A stretch of DNA of 64,000 nucleotides from Steromphala cineraria. Taxonomy: Eukaryota; Mollusca; Gastropoda; Trochida; Trochidae. Shown here one piece after another: positions 48,601-57,809 of the stretch (the stretch's first letter is position 1; each line of letters opens with the position of its first letter). Where the stretch lies: assembly GCA_916613615.1 (NCBI GenBank), contig OU744725.1:51207575-51271574 (forward strand), in the 5' to 3' direction. Below the pieces are notes generated by a model. It ran no database searches, was not told where the DNA came from, and saw only the letters and a program-made list of their open reading frames with translations. The translations under genes and the position numbers were made by a program.

Positions 48601-51600
48601 AATCTTATGTCTTCAATAGGACCACCACCACTTTTCTTTCTGTTCTCGAAGTAGTACAGGACGCTGTCCTTGGTTGTTTTGTCCGGCAGTCTGGTCACAA
48701 TAATACTCCTTGACCTCTCAACCATCTCAATGGTCATAGTTTTGCCCTCCAACTTTTTGGTCTTGCATGATTGTTTCAGCTTCTCCAAATCTGCAATACA
48801 TATGGGAGACTAAAGGAGCTTACCTGTACATGTAATACCATTTCCAAAATGGATTTATTGATAACGTAACAATTTGTATTTTTGAGTCCTGTTTGTTTCA
48901 GCTTCTCTAGATCTGCAATGAATAGAGGAGACTCATGGATCTCTCATGAAATAAAAATTTTGGGACATAGATTTAATTTAATTACAATCATTAGGATGTT
49001 TGACACCCATTTATTCATTAGTGTTTCACATTATTGACTCTGCAAATACATATTCAAAGGAAATACATTCTTAAAATATATAACTCTCTTTGTTCAAGTG
49101 TGAACTTAATTCTTGGCTAACTGATTTGTCTGTAAAAGTCACAATGACAGTCATATTTCCCCCACATTTTGACATCATCTCCCTTAACGTGAGCTAAAGC
49201 TTCACGGAAGTTTATCTTTTTATGTGTGAAGTGAAGTTGATACTTGACAACCTTCATATACTATTACAAATCAGCTATCTTGGTGATGTTTACTTTTTGA
49301 AAAAGGATGAATTATGTAAATCAGTATTAAATATTGTAAAAACCTGGTTGGTCCTTAAATGTGACAATGACAACCGTTCTTCCTTCCCCCCATTTGACAT
49401 CATCAACATCAGCACCGGCTTTAGCCTCCAGGTAGTTGATGAGGGAATCTTTAGATGTTTTAGGATTCAAGTTTTGGATGAGGACCTTAAGAGATTCCAC
49501 CATTTCAGTTGGTTCAGACTCTTCATCTGCTTCAAAGGATGAGGAACTAGACAACTCCTCCTGAGTGAAGCCGGGAGTATCAATGTACATCTCTACATCA
49601 ACTTCTCTCTGAAGCAGCTTGTGAGATCGTGAACAGACTACTTCAGCAACTGTAATCATAAGCCACATGATTAAATTACAAACTTCAATTCTTATAATGA
49701 AGATTTTATTACGGAATTGTATGTTATATATGTACAATTGGTTTTGAAGAAGAACTTTATTGTGTAATTGTTGACTTATGCCTACCAATTACTAGTATTT
49801 TAAATAGAAAGTGTGTTGGGAGGGCGAAAGTTGTGAAGATTTCTGTAGACTAAATGTCTACAATTTCCCTAGATTGAAGGACTTTCACAACATAATTTCC
49901 CCCTGGGGTGCAGCATTTCTGAAGTGTATAAACAGGATTTTAGCTTGAAAATAGATATGGACAAAAATCCTTACCTCCAAAATCTGTAAACTTGACAACG
50001 GCAGAATGGTGCTTAAGATTCAATCTAATATCGTCTGTAGGACCACCACCACTTCTCATTTTGTTCTCGAAGTAGAAAAGTACAGTGTCATTGGTTGTTT
50101 TGTCCGGCAGTCTGGTCACAATAATACTCCTTGACCTCTTAACCATCTCAATGGTCAAAGTTTTCCCCTCCAACTTTTTGGTCTTGCATGATTGTTTCAG
50201 CTTCTCCAAATCTGCAATACATATGGGATAAAAAAAAGAGCTTCGATGTAATACCATTTAGAAAAAGGATTTATTGAATTTTACACAATTTGTATTTTTG
50301 AGTCCTGCATCTCAGCCTCTGCAATACATATGGGATACTAAAGGAGCTTGAATGTAATCACATTTTTAGAAAAGATTTATTGAATTTTTAACAATTTGTA
50401 TTGTTCAGTTCCTGCATCTCAGCCTTTGCAAAATATATGGGATACTAAAGGAGCTTTTAACTAATATTATTTGTCAAAAGTAATTGTGTAACAAACAACA
50501 AATGAGATTTTGATTCCACACCATTGTACATATATGTATGTGAAGGTTAAACAGAGGAAGCTAAGCAGTGTTTGAAATAAGCATACATAAGAAACACTTT
50601 GGGTCAACTCTGAAACTGTGGCCATTGTTAATAAATCCGTAGTGATTTTACTTATTCTAAAATAATAAGAACACTATTGGTATCATTGTGCTTTATACAT
50701 GTATATACAACATTCTTGTCAGTTTAGGTTGATGGTAATTAACATCTAGGCAGGAAATATGTCTTACTGCAAGTTACATGATAATAAGAAACAGTGAGGA
50801 ACATTATCATGTAAAAAACTGTGAGACTATAAGAAAGGTTCATGTATTCAAAAGTGTGGGTCCCAGTTAAATAACTGTCAGTGTTAAATGGTGTTATTTC
50901 AAACAGTGAAGCTAAGTGTTCTGCTTATTCAAACTAATTTTGATGAAGTGAAATTGATACTTGACATCTTGAAAAAATTCCATCAATCAGGTACCATGGT
51001 GATGGTTGTTTTTAAACAAATGATGAAAAATGAATGTCAGTATTAGATAAAGTACAAAATTGAAAACCTGGTTGGTTCTTGAAAGTGACAATGGCAGCCG
51101 TTCTTCCTTCCCCCCATTTGACATCATCAACATCAGCACCGGCTTTAGCCTCCAGGTAGTTGACGAGGGAATCTTCAGATGTTTTAGGATTCAAGTTTTG
51201 GATTAGGACCTTCAGAGATTCCACCATTTCAGTTGGTTCAGAATCTTCATCTGCTTCAAAGGATGAGGAAGTAGACAACTCCTCCTGAGTGAAGCCGGGA
51301 GTATCAATGTACATCTCGACATCAACATCTCTCTGAAGAAGCTTGTGAGATAGTGAGCAGACCTTTTCAGCAACTGTAATCATAGTTCATGTATCCACAT
51401 TACACATCAATTACTTCAATCGCTCTATTATGTTTAATATGATGTTCATTCAAGTAATAAATTTGTTGAATTCTTTGCATTAAGAAAAGATTGTTTTTCA
51501 GTCTAAGTAAACCTAGCCTCAATTTTATCCGTTTCACTCCTATACTGAGTCTTAAAAGGTCTAGTAGAGGCTAGGTTTACTTAGACTGGATTGTTTGTGA

Positions 51601-54600
51601 GTTGTGAATGGCAAACTGAACTTGCAACAGATTTTATGATGGCCATAATTTTATCACTTGTGAAACACTTGTTGATCTCAAAATTACAAAAGTCAGCAAG
51701 AAATCATAACAACCAAACCCTTCAGTAAAATTGTTTGCAAAAGCTGCAAACATCCCTAATAAAACAAATCTACTGTCCTGAATTTCTTACCTCCGTAGTT
51801 TTCGAATCTGACGAGAGCGGAGGCCGTCCTCTGGTAGATCTCCACAGTGTGCACGGGGCCTCCTCGCTTCTTGTTCTCGAAGTGGTATCTGACACTGTCC
51901 TCAGTGGACTGGGGAGATAACCCAGACACCTTCACACATCTCGATCTCTCCACCCTCCTCAGTTTCAGTTTCTGTCCATCAACCTTCAAGTTTTTATTTT
52001 CAATCACAGCGTCCGCATCTGGAGTTGAAAGCGTGTTAAACATAGAAGTTCATTAGTCCAAAATTTTTAATTTTGGTAATCTCAATATTTAAAAAAAAAA
52101 GAAAAAAAAAAGTGTGTTCTACTTAGCAAATGGCCTTGGAAATGTAAAGTCGCTTTAAGTGTATATTACAAAAGACTTGATGAGGTTCCTTTTTAGTGCA
52201 AAGCACCATTAGTCAAGATTGACAATGTTAGTCCTATTAACTAGGGGTGTATTGATAGATCGAACTATTGAATTGTTGCAATAGTTGTTGTGCTGATAGT
52301 ACTTTATAATAGTCTTTTTAAAAACAATCAATAGTATCAATAGAACAACTAACTATTAAATGTTTTGACTTTTTAGTCAATTCAGTAGTTTAGTTCAATG
52401 TAAAAGTAACATTCAAACATTTACACATCTTTTTTCATTTGGAAAATACTGGAGCACAGCAACCAGATTGCTGAGATATTTAAATAACTAGAAATATGTG
52501 CATGTGATGCACTGTGATGTCCCCCGTACAAACTTTTAATCAGAAAATGACCCTAAACCCCATAATATTATGTACTTAGTTCAAATTGTTTCCATGAAAA
52601 CCAAAAAAAACCCAAAATTCAGAATAACCAAAGGAGCAAAAGGCACCACCCCTCTTCCAGATCCTACTATGTACCAAGTTAAGTAAAACAATATTTTTTT
52701 AGTTACTAAAGTTTTTTTAACTATAGCTTGGAAATGCACTAAGTCCAAATTGTTGCCATGGTAACCATCAAAAAGTTAGAAATTCAGAATATTCAAAATA
52801 GCAAAAGGCACCACATCAACATTACCGTAGATCTAACCTCATACCAAATTTTGTAAAAAAATATTGAATAGTTTTTGAGATATGGTCCGGAAACAGATCC
52901 TACCCTCTAAATGCACTAAGCTTCCAAATTGCTTCCATGGAAACCAGAAAAATAAATAAATCAGAATAACCAAAATACCAAAAGGCACCACTTCATCAAT
53001 AGGTCTAACCAGATACCAAGTTTTGTAAAAAAATATTGAACAGTTTTTGAGATATGGCCTGGAAACAAACCCTACCCCCTATATGCACCCAGTTCAAACT
53101 GATTCCATGGCAAACAGAAAAAATAAAAATATCAGAATATAAAAAATAGCAAAAGGCACCAGCCCACCACTAGATCCAACCACATACCAGGTTTCGTAAA
53201 AGAATAATGAACGGTTTTTGAGATATGGTCCGTAAACAAAAGTGTTACAGAATTAAGGAATTACGGAACCACGGAATTACGAAACCATGGACGGAACCGA
53301 AAACAATATGTCTCCCGCAAAGCTTTGCGGGAGACATAATAACCAGAAGATACACTATATATCATTCTTGTTGCTCTAACTCGCAGTTTTCCACAAGTGG
53401 GGCCAATTTTGAATTCGTTAGAAAACAAAGCAGCAAATTTTTCTTTTATGATAAGCTTATGCAATAGACCAATGGGGGTCAATAGACACCCCAACTATTA
53501 AATGTAACCAACCGCTTCTCAGAGACACAAACTCACAGTAATTCAACCCCTTTTTCTTACAACTTGGACCTCATACTGTGTAACAAAAGCAATAAACCTA
53601 CCTAGATTTGTCTTGAACGTAACAACTGCAGATGACCTATCACTCCCCCATGTGACATCACATACATCAGCATCTGCTTTGTTCTCAAGGAAGTTCCTGA
53701 TGGTGTCCTCTGTTGTCTTTCTGGCAATATTCAGTACCAAGAGTTTCTGCTCATCAAGCTGGTCCCCACTGTCTCCTTCCATAGTTGACTTGCTGTTGTC
53801 TTTGTCTCCAGGCCTGTGTTCTTTGTCCTCAGACCTGTGTTCTTTGTCCCCAGACCTGTGTTCTTTGTCCCCAGACCTGTGTTCTTTGTCCCCAGACCTG
53901 TGTTCTCTGTCCTCAAATTTGTGTTCTTTGTCCCCAGACCTGTGTTCTTTGTCCCCAGACCTGTGTTCTTTGTCCCCAGACCTGTGTTCTTTGTCCTCAG
54001 ACCTGCGGTCTTTGTCCTCAAATCTGTATTCTATGTCCTCAGTATCCACAGCAGTAAAGTCAGAAACAATGTTTACTTGTAAAGTCTGTCCTTGCAAAAT
54101 GTAAGGTCCCCCTTTAAGAACCCTTTCAGCAACTGTAAATATATGCATTGGTGCTTTTTAAATGCAGGTAATTGACATTCTACTTTATCATTCAATGCTG
54201 TTTCACATCAGATATTGCTAGAGGAAGATCAAAAGACATCTTCTAGGAGATATTATTCAGACAATAGATTTTGAATAAAGCAAATTTCATGACAATACAA
54301 TTGTTTTACATCATCAAGTAATGACACCACATTTCTATGATGTCATAAACATGACCGGGTAACAAAGCTATGACACCACTGCATTGGCAGGATAAGGGTA
54401 GTGCAGTTTTCAAAGATATATATTTTTCATGGATACAATCATTATGAAAAATTATTTTTGATGATAAATAATTTCACTCTAGACTACCAGGCTATCTAAA
54501 TCTCCTTAAATCAAGGAGCCCGTACACAAGATTTGACATTTGAAGTCAAGTAAAAAAAGTAAATGATTTATGAACTGACAACATCACATGCCTTGCCATA

Positions 54601-57457
54601 AGCCTATTGGGTTTAATGACAGATGAGGAAATACATTTGGAACCTGACAAATATATACAACAAAACATCAAACCTTCAGGATGCCTAAATCTAAGAAAAG
54701 CAGCGCCTTTCTCAGGGTAAACCTGCAGCCTCTCCAAAGGACCTCCCCTCTTCCGATTCTCGAAGAAGTATCTCACAGTGTCCTCAGTGCTGTCCCTTGA
54801 TAGACCAGTCAGCTTCAGGCAGGGGGAACTGGCTTCCTTTACATCCCCTTCATCAAAAACATATTGTTTTCATCATTTTAAATTATATAATATATGTAGG
54901 GATTGGATTATCTCCTTATAGTACAATGTGAGCCATGTATGTATGAGGCCGTTTTGATGTAAAAAGAATTTCCTTTGGGATCATCTCATCTCATCTCATC
55001 TTATAAAGCATTTTAAAAGAAGGAAAAGGGTTGAGATTAAAATATATATAACTATATGGATGACATGAATAAAGAAGTTGACATCCAATTTTTAATCTCG
55101 ATCGTTATCACACAACTATGGCTTTTCATCACAATTTGAATTAAATGAGCAAAACTTTGGGATGCAATTATATGGTCTCTAATTTGGTAAAAGTAGACGT
55201 TACTCCCCAAGGCATAATTGCACTAGCGCCCATTACTGGCCAAATTAACCTTGTTTTCTTTGCTTTTATAACTGATTGATAGTCAAATGAGAAATCCTAT
55301 GAAAATGTCAACTTTGGTGCTGTTGCTAAAATTTGTACAAAGCTTGGCAGTTATCAGCAAGGCTTACATGATGGTTACTGACAGAGACAAGATATGCCTT
55401 GCAGTGGAAAGTTCATCCAAGTCTAGAAAAACGATTAACATTAAAAATGTACTCATGACAATCTTCAGAGATAATTCAATAAACTAAATAATATTATCAT
55501 TTCATCATATAAAATGATTTTATTTGAATAATCAGTTCACAATTTTGTAAAATGATTATTGATGTTAAACATATTATTTACAAGCAGTAACAATATTGAA
55601 TTGAAACCTGGCATTCACTGCAATAAAAGTATGATATTTCACAGAAACAGTTAACAACAGAAACAGAACCGATGTATATTTGTGATAGTAACCTGTAACT
55701 TGCATATCTTCTCCCCTTCTCCTGAACAACCCTTCATCTGGTAGATGTTGGTACTGCTGCTGACTCTGAGTCTCCATTGGATGTAGATATTCCTGCTGCA
55801 TCTGTTGATTCTGATATGAAGGTGGATATCCTCCTATGTCAGGTTGAACATTACTAGTCTGTCGTTGCTGTTGCATCTGATTCAGATTTTGATATCCTTG
55901 TCCTTGGTGATATGATGGGTGTTGTGGAAAAACAGGTTGTAGTTGAGGTTGGTTGGAGAGGGAAGGACTCTGATGTAGATGTTGCATTTGTTGATTTGGA
56001 TTAAATGGTTTGGCAGGAAGCTGAGGCTTGTTCAAAAGAGAAGGATTTTGATTAGAATGTTGCATTTGGGGAGTGGAATATCTTTGTCCATGAGGCACAT
56101 ATGGTTTTGCTGGAACCACAGGCTTGTAAGAAAGATTAGGATTCTGATATTGTTGGTGCACTTGTGGAGTTTGGTATCTTGAAACTTGAGGACCAGACTG
56201 AATTTGGTAAGCAGGTTGTTGTCCTGGCTGGTTAAAAACATCAGGATTTCGACGATGTTGCATTTGTGGATTTGGATGTCTGTTGCCTTGAGCTGGAGGC
56301 TTGGTTTGATAAGCTAATGGTTGTGCAAACTGGTTGCCTACAGGATTGAAAGGAGTCTGTTGATTATGATACCCTGCTCCTTTAGGATCACGTCGTTGAG
56401 CTTGTGGTTGCAATTCTGATTGGACTGGTTGACTGTAGGATGTGTTACCTGAACTCATTTGATAACCTGGGAACTGGCCGGATGAAGACAGATTTGGATA
56501 TTGCAGATGCTGCTGCTGGTTAGGATTAAACTGGCTTTGGTTCTGAGGTTGCATGTCGTGTTGTTGTTGGCTCACTGGAGGTGGTTGGTAGTTCCCCTGG
56601 TGTTGCTGCTCAGGAGGAAGTTGCTTGGTTTCCTTTTGTTGTTCATATTTATTTTGAATAGAGACAGGTTGTTGTTGCTGATGTTGGTTTAATTGCCGTT
56701 GTTGGGGTGGAAGAGGCTGCTGTTGTTGTTGCTGGAGAGGTTGGTGTGATTGTTTTGCTAGAGTTGGTTGTTGATGTTGATACTGGAGATATTGATTTTG
56801 TTGGATTGGTATATGATGCTGTTTTGGAAGAGCTTCCTGTTGTGGTAGTTGGCCTTTTTCCTGCGCAAAGGTTGCCTGCAGATTTTGTTGCAGATGATGC
56901 TGGTTTTGCTCTTGCAGTTGGCGGTGATGCTGTTCAAACATCAAGGATTGTCCTGGCCCCTGTTGCTGTTGGTTTTGCAGATGTTGGTGTTGAAGTTGTT
57001 GTTGAAAGTTAATTGGTTGGTTGTGTTGGTGTTGACTGTGCTGTTCAGCTTGTAGCTGTGGGGAAGGGGAGGCAGTTTGAAGGTAAACTTCAGAAGGGTT
57101 AACATGTTGAGCAGTAGGAGGACCTTGAAATGACCATGGATTACTCATGAATGGACTCCCAGTGTGTGATTGAGGACCAGGCTCAGCATGAAGGTGAGCA
57201 CCATCTTGAGGACCTTGCGAGAAGTTCATCTGTTGACAAGCCTGCTGCTGAGGGAACTGATTTGACATCTGAGCATCATCTGAGTATTCCATGAACTCTT
57301 TGGTGCCTCCAGTATCTCCCATATACCCATGTGCCCCTGAAGTTGATGCCATTGATTGTTGTGTTGACTGGACAGATTCATAGTTGATTGATCTGGATTG
57401 ATCTTCACTCTGATACCCTGAAGGTTCTGGATATTGTTCATTCTGATTTGAAGACAT
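30695..57457 (-). CDS. PARP14-like multi-macrodomain ADP-ribosyltransferase, 27 coding exons, 2,783 residues
   Basis: Transfers ADP-ribose from NAD+; vertebrate relatives act in innate immunity and RNA regulation. Exons (5' to 3', minus strand): 57457-55693, 54847-54674, 54132-53602, 52018-51791, 51373-51068, 50211-49975, 49649-49344, 48790-48554, 48418-46778, 46582-46416, 46273-46166, 45543-45312, 44368-44304, 43948-43712, 43128-42913, 42531-42429, 42025-41915, 41436-41371, 40589-40410, 40227-40012, 38454-38264, 37938-37552, 36157-35985, 35554-35498, 33242-33121, 31264-31128, 30853-30695. All borders are GT-AG and phases agree throughout; the exon lengths sum to 8,352 bp, exactly 2,784 codons. 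Domains: Q-rich 1-588; RRM-like 589-1261; KH-like 1262-1770; macrodomains about 1770-1945, 1984-2155, 2190-2365; KH-like 2376-2439; WWE about 2480-2568; PARP catalytic about 2570-2783. Human PARP14 is about 1,800 residues, so this is much longer. Exon use in real transcripts may vary. Confidence 0.9.
31566..31632. repeat. Short tandem repeat CACTTCCTACACGT
   Basis: About four copies of a 17-bp unit (CGTCACTTCCTACACGT-type) followed by a CT-rich tract. An open frame across it (31541-31918) is not protein-like. Confidence 0.75.
32155..32628 (+). mobile_element. 5'-truncated non-LTR retrotransposon (LINE) 3' end
   Basis: The frame ending at 32436 encodes a C-terminal tail of the kind found at the end of many LINE reverse transcriptases: LSKIVKTASKIIGLPI, then SDQSHILF, then WLPSGRKLRMPTGRTNRFRY and SFIPNSVR. 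It is followed by a 3' UTR ending ACAATAAAGACAATATCTTA, a short-repeat tail typical of CR1/L2/Rex-type elements. The RT domain itself is missing, so the copy is dead. Family assignment is tentative. Confidence 0.7.
32847..33024. repeat. Long near-perfect palindrome in a PARP intron
   Basis: Arms of about 80 bp: AATGCTGAGGAATATATGGA at the left is mirrored at the right end (33005-33024), and GACACAGATTCTTGTGTCGT is mirrored by ACGACACAAGAATCTGTGTC. A spacer of about 15 bp lies between. Both strands give nearly identical short open frames, which is a consequence of the symmetry. Confidence 0.85.
33269..33606. mobile_element. TTAA-flanked MITE, copy 3
   Basis: Left end TTAAAGGGCCACTAGCTATT is diverged; right end ACGTGCTACTGCCCCTTTAA is canonical; 338 bp. 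It sits in the intron between catalytic exons 24 and 25. Confidence 0.75.
33666..34024. mobile_element. MITE with TTACCGTATATTT ends
   Basis: Left end TTACCGTATATTTTA and right end AAATATACGGTAA are inverted repeats; 359 bp. The inside has internal repeats (AAGGGGATCGCC / AAAGGGGGTCGCC). No coding sequence. Confidence 0.7.
34644..34793. repeat. Foldback element in a PARP intron
   Basis: AAGGAATTACGGATTATCTG is mirrored by CAGATAATCCGTAATTCC. The outer AAGAATAATCAA and TTGGTTATTCTT also pair, and the centre is an AACTCCGAGC...GAGGAGTTT loop. Confidence 0.7.
36577..37516. mobile_element. TIR element containing a telomere-like repeat
   Basis: TATATATGTAGGACTC at the left and GAGTCCTACATATATA at the right are perfect inverted repeats about 940 bp apart. 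The left subterminal part carries AAATCC(A/G)TGGCGGATTT motifs. The interior has CTAACCCTAACCCTAACCCT (37054-37075), matching the animal telomere unit. No transposase seen. Confidence 0.65.
37552..38454 (-). other. KH-like and WWE domain exons (21-22)
   Basis: Exon 38454-38264 encodes a KH-like unit (EIVLCVYSDSRDNIKQAQDR). Exon 37938-37552 encodes a KH-like unit (HKVILKRSHNKILLQGRVKD) followed by a WWE domain (VQWSYEV ... CCLEKAYNEKK ... YKVDLKKKVEYPK). WWE domains bind iso-ADP-ribose or terminal ADP-ribose in related proteins and usually sit directly before the catalytic domain, as here. Confidence 0.85.
38570..39042. repeat. Foldback element with ~90-bp arms
   Basis: The left arm (ATGTCTCCGCATAACGCTAC, CCTCCTATAGTATTC) is mirrored by the right arm (GAATACTATAGGAGG, GTAGCATTAGGCGGAGACTT, CTGATGTAGCAGGAT). 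About 290 bp of unrelated sequence separates the arms. Lies in the intron between exons 20 and 21. Confidence 0.75.
39312..39945. repeat. 40-bp minisatellite, about 16 copies
   Basis: Unit ATCATAACTGATGAAGCATA continued by TAACCCACAATTCCTTCTTT. Early copies are 40 bp; later ones shorten to about 37-38 bp (GTAACACAATTTC). Intronic. Confidence 0.95.
40955..41063. repeat. Imperfect inverted repeat
   Basis: ACAATTATAGACTGGTGA ... CAATACCTGTTTT is mirrored by AAAACAGGTATTG ... TCACCAGTCCATAATTGT. Intronic. Confidence 0.65.
41448..41609. mobile_element. Short copy of the TAGCTCATCAG element
   Basis: TAGAGCCATGGGTTCTGTAG and GCTCATCAGAC at the left; CGGACGCCATGCCATG, CCCATCGGGTCTTTCAGACC and TGATGAGCTA at the right. 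Internally deleted relative to 18469-19193. Confidence 0.75.
42285..42355 (-). other. tRNA-like fragment (SINE-like), minus strand
   Basis: The minus strand reads TGGCTCAATTAGTATAGTG, close to a tRNA A box region, followed by an anticodon-arm-like stretch. The B box is lost. Confidence 0.35.
42913..44368 (-). other. Second macrodomain exons (13-15)
   Basis: Exons 44368-44304, 43948-43712 and 43128-42913. Motifs: GITVKTGELSKQKADVLVNP (with NPTN for the adenine/ribose loop), GGHGIQKEC, GEVALTKGG, then RGYHSIAFPALGTGKLGFP, the best-preserved macrodomain signature of the three. The following exon (42531-42429) encodes a His/Ser-rich linker (RSHHHKTDHHRS). Confidence 0.9.
43985..44073. repeat. 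9-bp tandem repeat AAAAGTGCC
   Basis: About ten uninterrupted copies of AAAAGTGCC in the intron between exons 13 and 14. It yields a KVP-repeat frame on the plus strand that is not a gene. Confidence 0.95.
44667..44855. repeat. Two-copy ~100-bp tandem duplication
   Basis: ATGAACAAATCATTTAAATG, then TAATTAAAGGGTGAATTAAC and TGGTGACATTCA, occur twice in a row. Intronic. Confidence 0.85.
45063..45140 (-). other. tRNA-like fragment (SINE-like), minus strand
   Basis: The minus strand reads GGGTTCAAATCCTGAGAGTG, a B box context, at the expected distance from a degenerate A box. Stems are not intact. Confidence 0.35.
45312..46895 (-). other. First macrodomain (end of exon 9, exons 10-12)
   Basis: Begins at the end of exon 9 (GIVSVVKGDLCQMKVDAIVY) and continues through 46582-46416, 46273-46166 and 45543-45312. 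Motifs: GKAIAEKGGKGIQDDA, ECDVVSTGSGHLPCKQVLHA, NIHSIGLPALGSSNGYP. The exon 12 tail adds a strongly acidic linker (AEEEEDEDEDDSDSNGSGSE). The adenine loop reads YAATKDLKL, without the usual Asn of NAAN. Confidence 0.88.
45564..45749. mobile_element. MITE with TACAGTA ends (pogo/Tigger-like)
   Basis: Left GTACAGTAGAACAGGGATAT; right ATCAATGTTTTACTGTACA. Internal motif GATATAGTGAAC / GATATAGCGAAC. CAGTA-type ends are like those of pogo-group Tc1/mariner MITEs. A fragment (CAGCAGAACCTGGATATAGT) lies near 16186. Confidence 0.55.
46778..48418 (-). other. Exon 9 (1,641 bp): KH-like repeats and start of macrodomain 1
   Basis: One large exon, 547 codons. It starts after a TTTATTGCAG acceptor and encodes several diverged alpha/beta units (for example VSIDVDTHGNNVNLEGPTKD, then VDSI-type FQEVIDSIDKFFEIR, then GVKIAGLKEGIAKARKDMEK) consistent with KH-type repeats found in macro-PARPs. 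The exact number is not decidable by eye. It ends G|GTGAGT inside macrodomain 1. Confidence 0.8.
50205..50470. repeat. Duplicated intron-exon border remnants
   Basis: TCTGCAATACATATGGGA, the acceptor region of exons 6 and 8 on the minus strand, recurs at about 50211, 50315 and 50425 (last copy TTTGCAAAATATATGGGA), together with the following AGGAGCTT and AACAATTTGTATT segments. Only the first copy adjoins coding sequence. Comparable duplication occurs at 48790-48925. Confidence 0.75.
51499..51587. repeat. Inverted repeat, 21-bp perfect arms
   Basis: AGTCTAAGTAAACCTAGCCT at the left is mirrored by AGGCTAGGTTTACTTAGACT at the right. Intronic. Confidence 0.85.
52490..53340. mobile_element. Dispersed element with internal ~171-bp tandem repeat
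   Basis: The left end contains GATGTCCCCCGTAC and the right end TTTGCGGGAGACATA, loosely inverted. Between them about four copies of a unit containing CAAAAGGCACCA (52642, 52807, 52984, 53155), TTTTTGAGATATGGTC and TTCCATGG are spaced 165-177 bp apart. No coding sequence. In the intron between exons 3 and 4. Confidence 0.7.
53805..54025 (-). repeat. 21-bp coding minisatellite in exon 3
   Basis: About ten copies of a 21-bp unit, encoding the heptad DKEHRSG on the minus strand with variants (DKEHKFE, DKDRRSE). Frame is kept in every copy. The product is a highly charged, probably extended or helical linker between RRM-like modules. Plus-strand frames through it (VLCPQTC-type) are artefacts. 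Confidence 0.93.
54848..55692. other. Intron 1 of the coding region, repeat fragments
   Basis: No exon recognised. Contains a short LINE-tail-like tract (TTTGGGATCATCTCATCTCA, about 54970) resembling the 3' end of other CR1/L2-type LINEs. Open frames such as 55287-55487 show no family resemblance. Confidence 0.4.
55693..57457 (-). other. Exon 1 of the PARP14-like gene: Q-rich low-complexity N-terminus
   Basis: 588 codons, start ATG at 57457 (MSSNQNEQYPEPSG). Composition is dominated by Gln with His, Pro, Asn, Ser and Tyr, with recurrent motifs such as NQQMQ, QHQHL, YQ and NPS plus aromatic spacing. It is predicted disordered and prion-like. It joins in frame to the first RRM-like exon (ACA G|GG GAT). 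Upstream, an acceptor (CCTTCTTCAG) at 57509 implies a non-coding first exon. Whether this exon belongs to every transcript is unproven; the phase match and strand make it the simplest reading. Confidence 0.78.
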
Positions 57458-57620
57458 ATTGATGATTTTGTACACTATATTTTACTCCGTGGGTACAATG
57501 GTCTGTATCTGAAGAAGGAAGGATATAATGGTTGCGTATGATTTCTACTTTTCATCAACTTGATCTCAACAGACTGTCCTTTTAAAGAATTATAAAAAAT
57601 TACAATAATTTATTGTTTCT

Positions 57621-57685
57621 TTAAAGGGGCAGTCAGCACGTTTTAGGGGGAATATAAGGTGATGTCAGATAATTAAAAAATATTT

Positions 57686-57720
<35 letters not shown>

Positions 57721-57724
57721 TTTT
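57621..57724. mobile_element. Truncated TTAA MITE and TTTA microsatellite
   Basis: TTAAAGGGGCAGTCAGCACG, TTTTAGGGGG and AATATAAGGTGATGTCAG match the MITE start. The copy then runs into (TTTA)n from about 57684 to 57723. Confidence 0.75.
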
Positions 57725-57809
57725 CATTTTAGCATCATTACTCATTGTGTAGTATTTATCATTTCATTACCATATCATTTTATCATTTTGCCATTTCATC
57801 AGTTAACGA

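Larger units (their letters stand above)
48554..54847 (-). other. Seven RRM-like exons (2-8), alternating types
   Basis: Each exon starts and ends in phase 1. Type 1 (exons 2, 4, 6, 8) has the form L.GL....TEDSVRYHFENKKR then a strand like ALVRFENY. Type 2 (exons 3, 5, 7) has LNPKTSEDSLVNYLEAKAGA then VDDVKWGEGR and a TFK strand. Together they look like RRM folds, as at the N-terminus of PARP14/PARP10. Exons 5 and 7 are nearly identical, as are 6 and 8, showing a recent duplication of a two-exon unit. Exon 3 additionally carries a 7-residue repeat. Confidence 0.82.

Noticed and set aside
53613..54104. Cys- or Ser-rich repeat proteins on the plus strand
   Set aside because: Antisense shadows of the DKEHRSG coding minisatellite; the minus-strand reading has matching splice phases.
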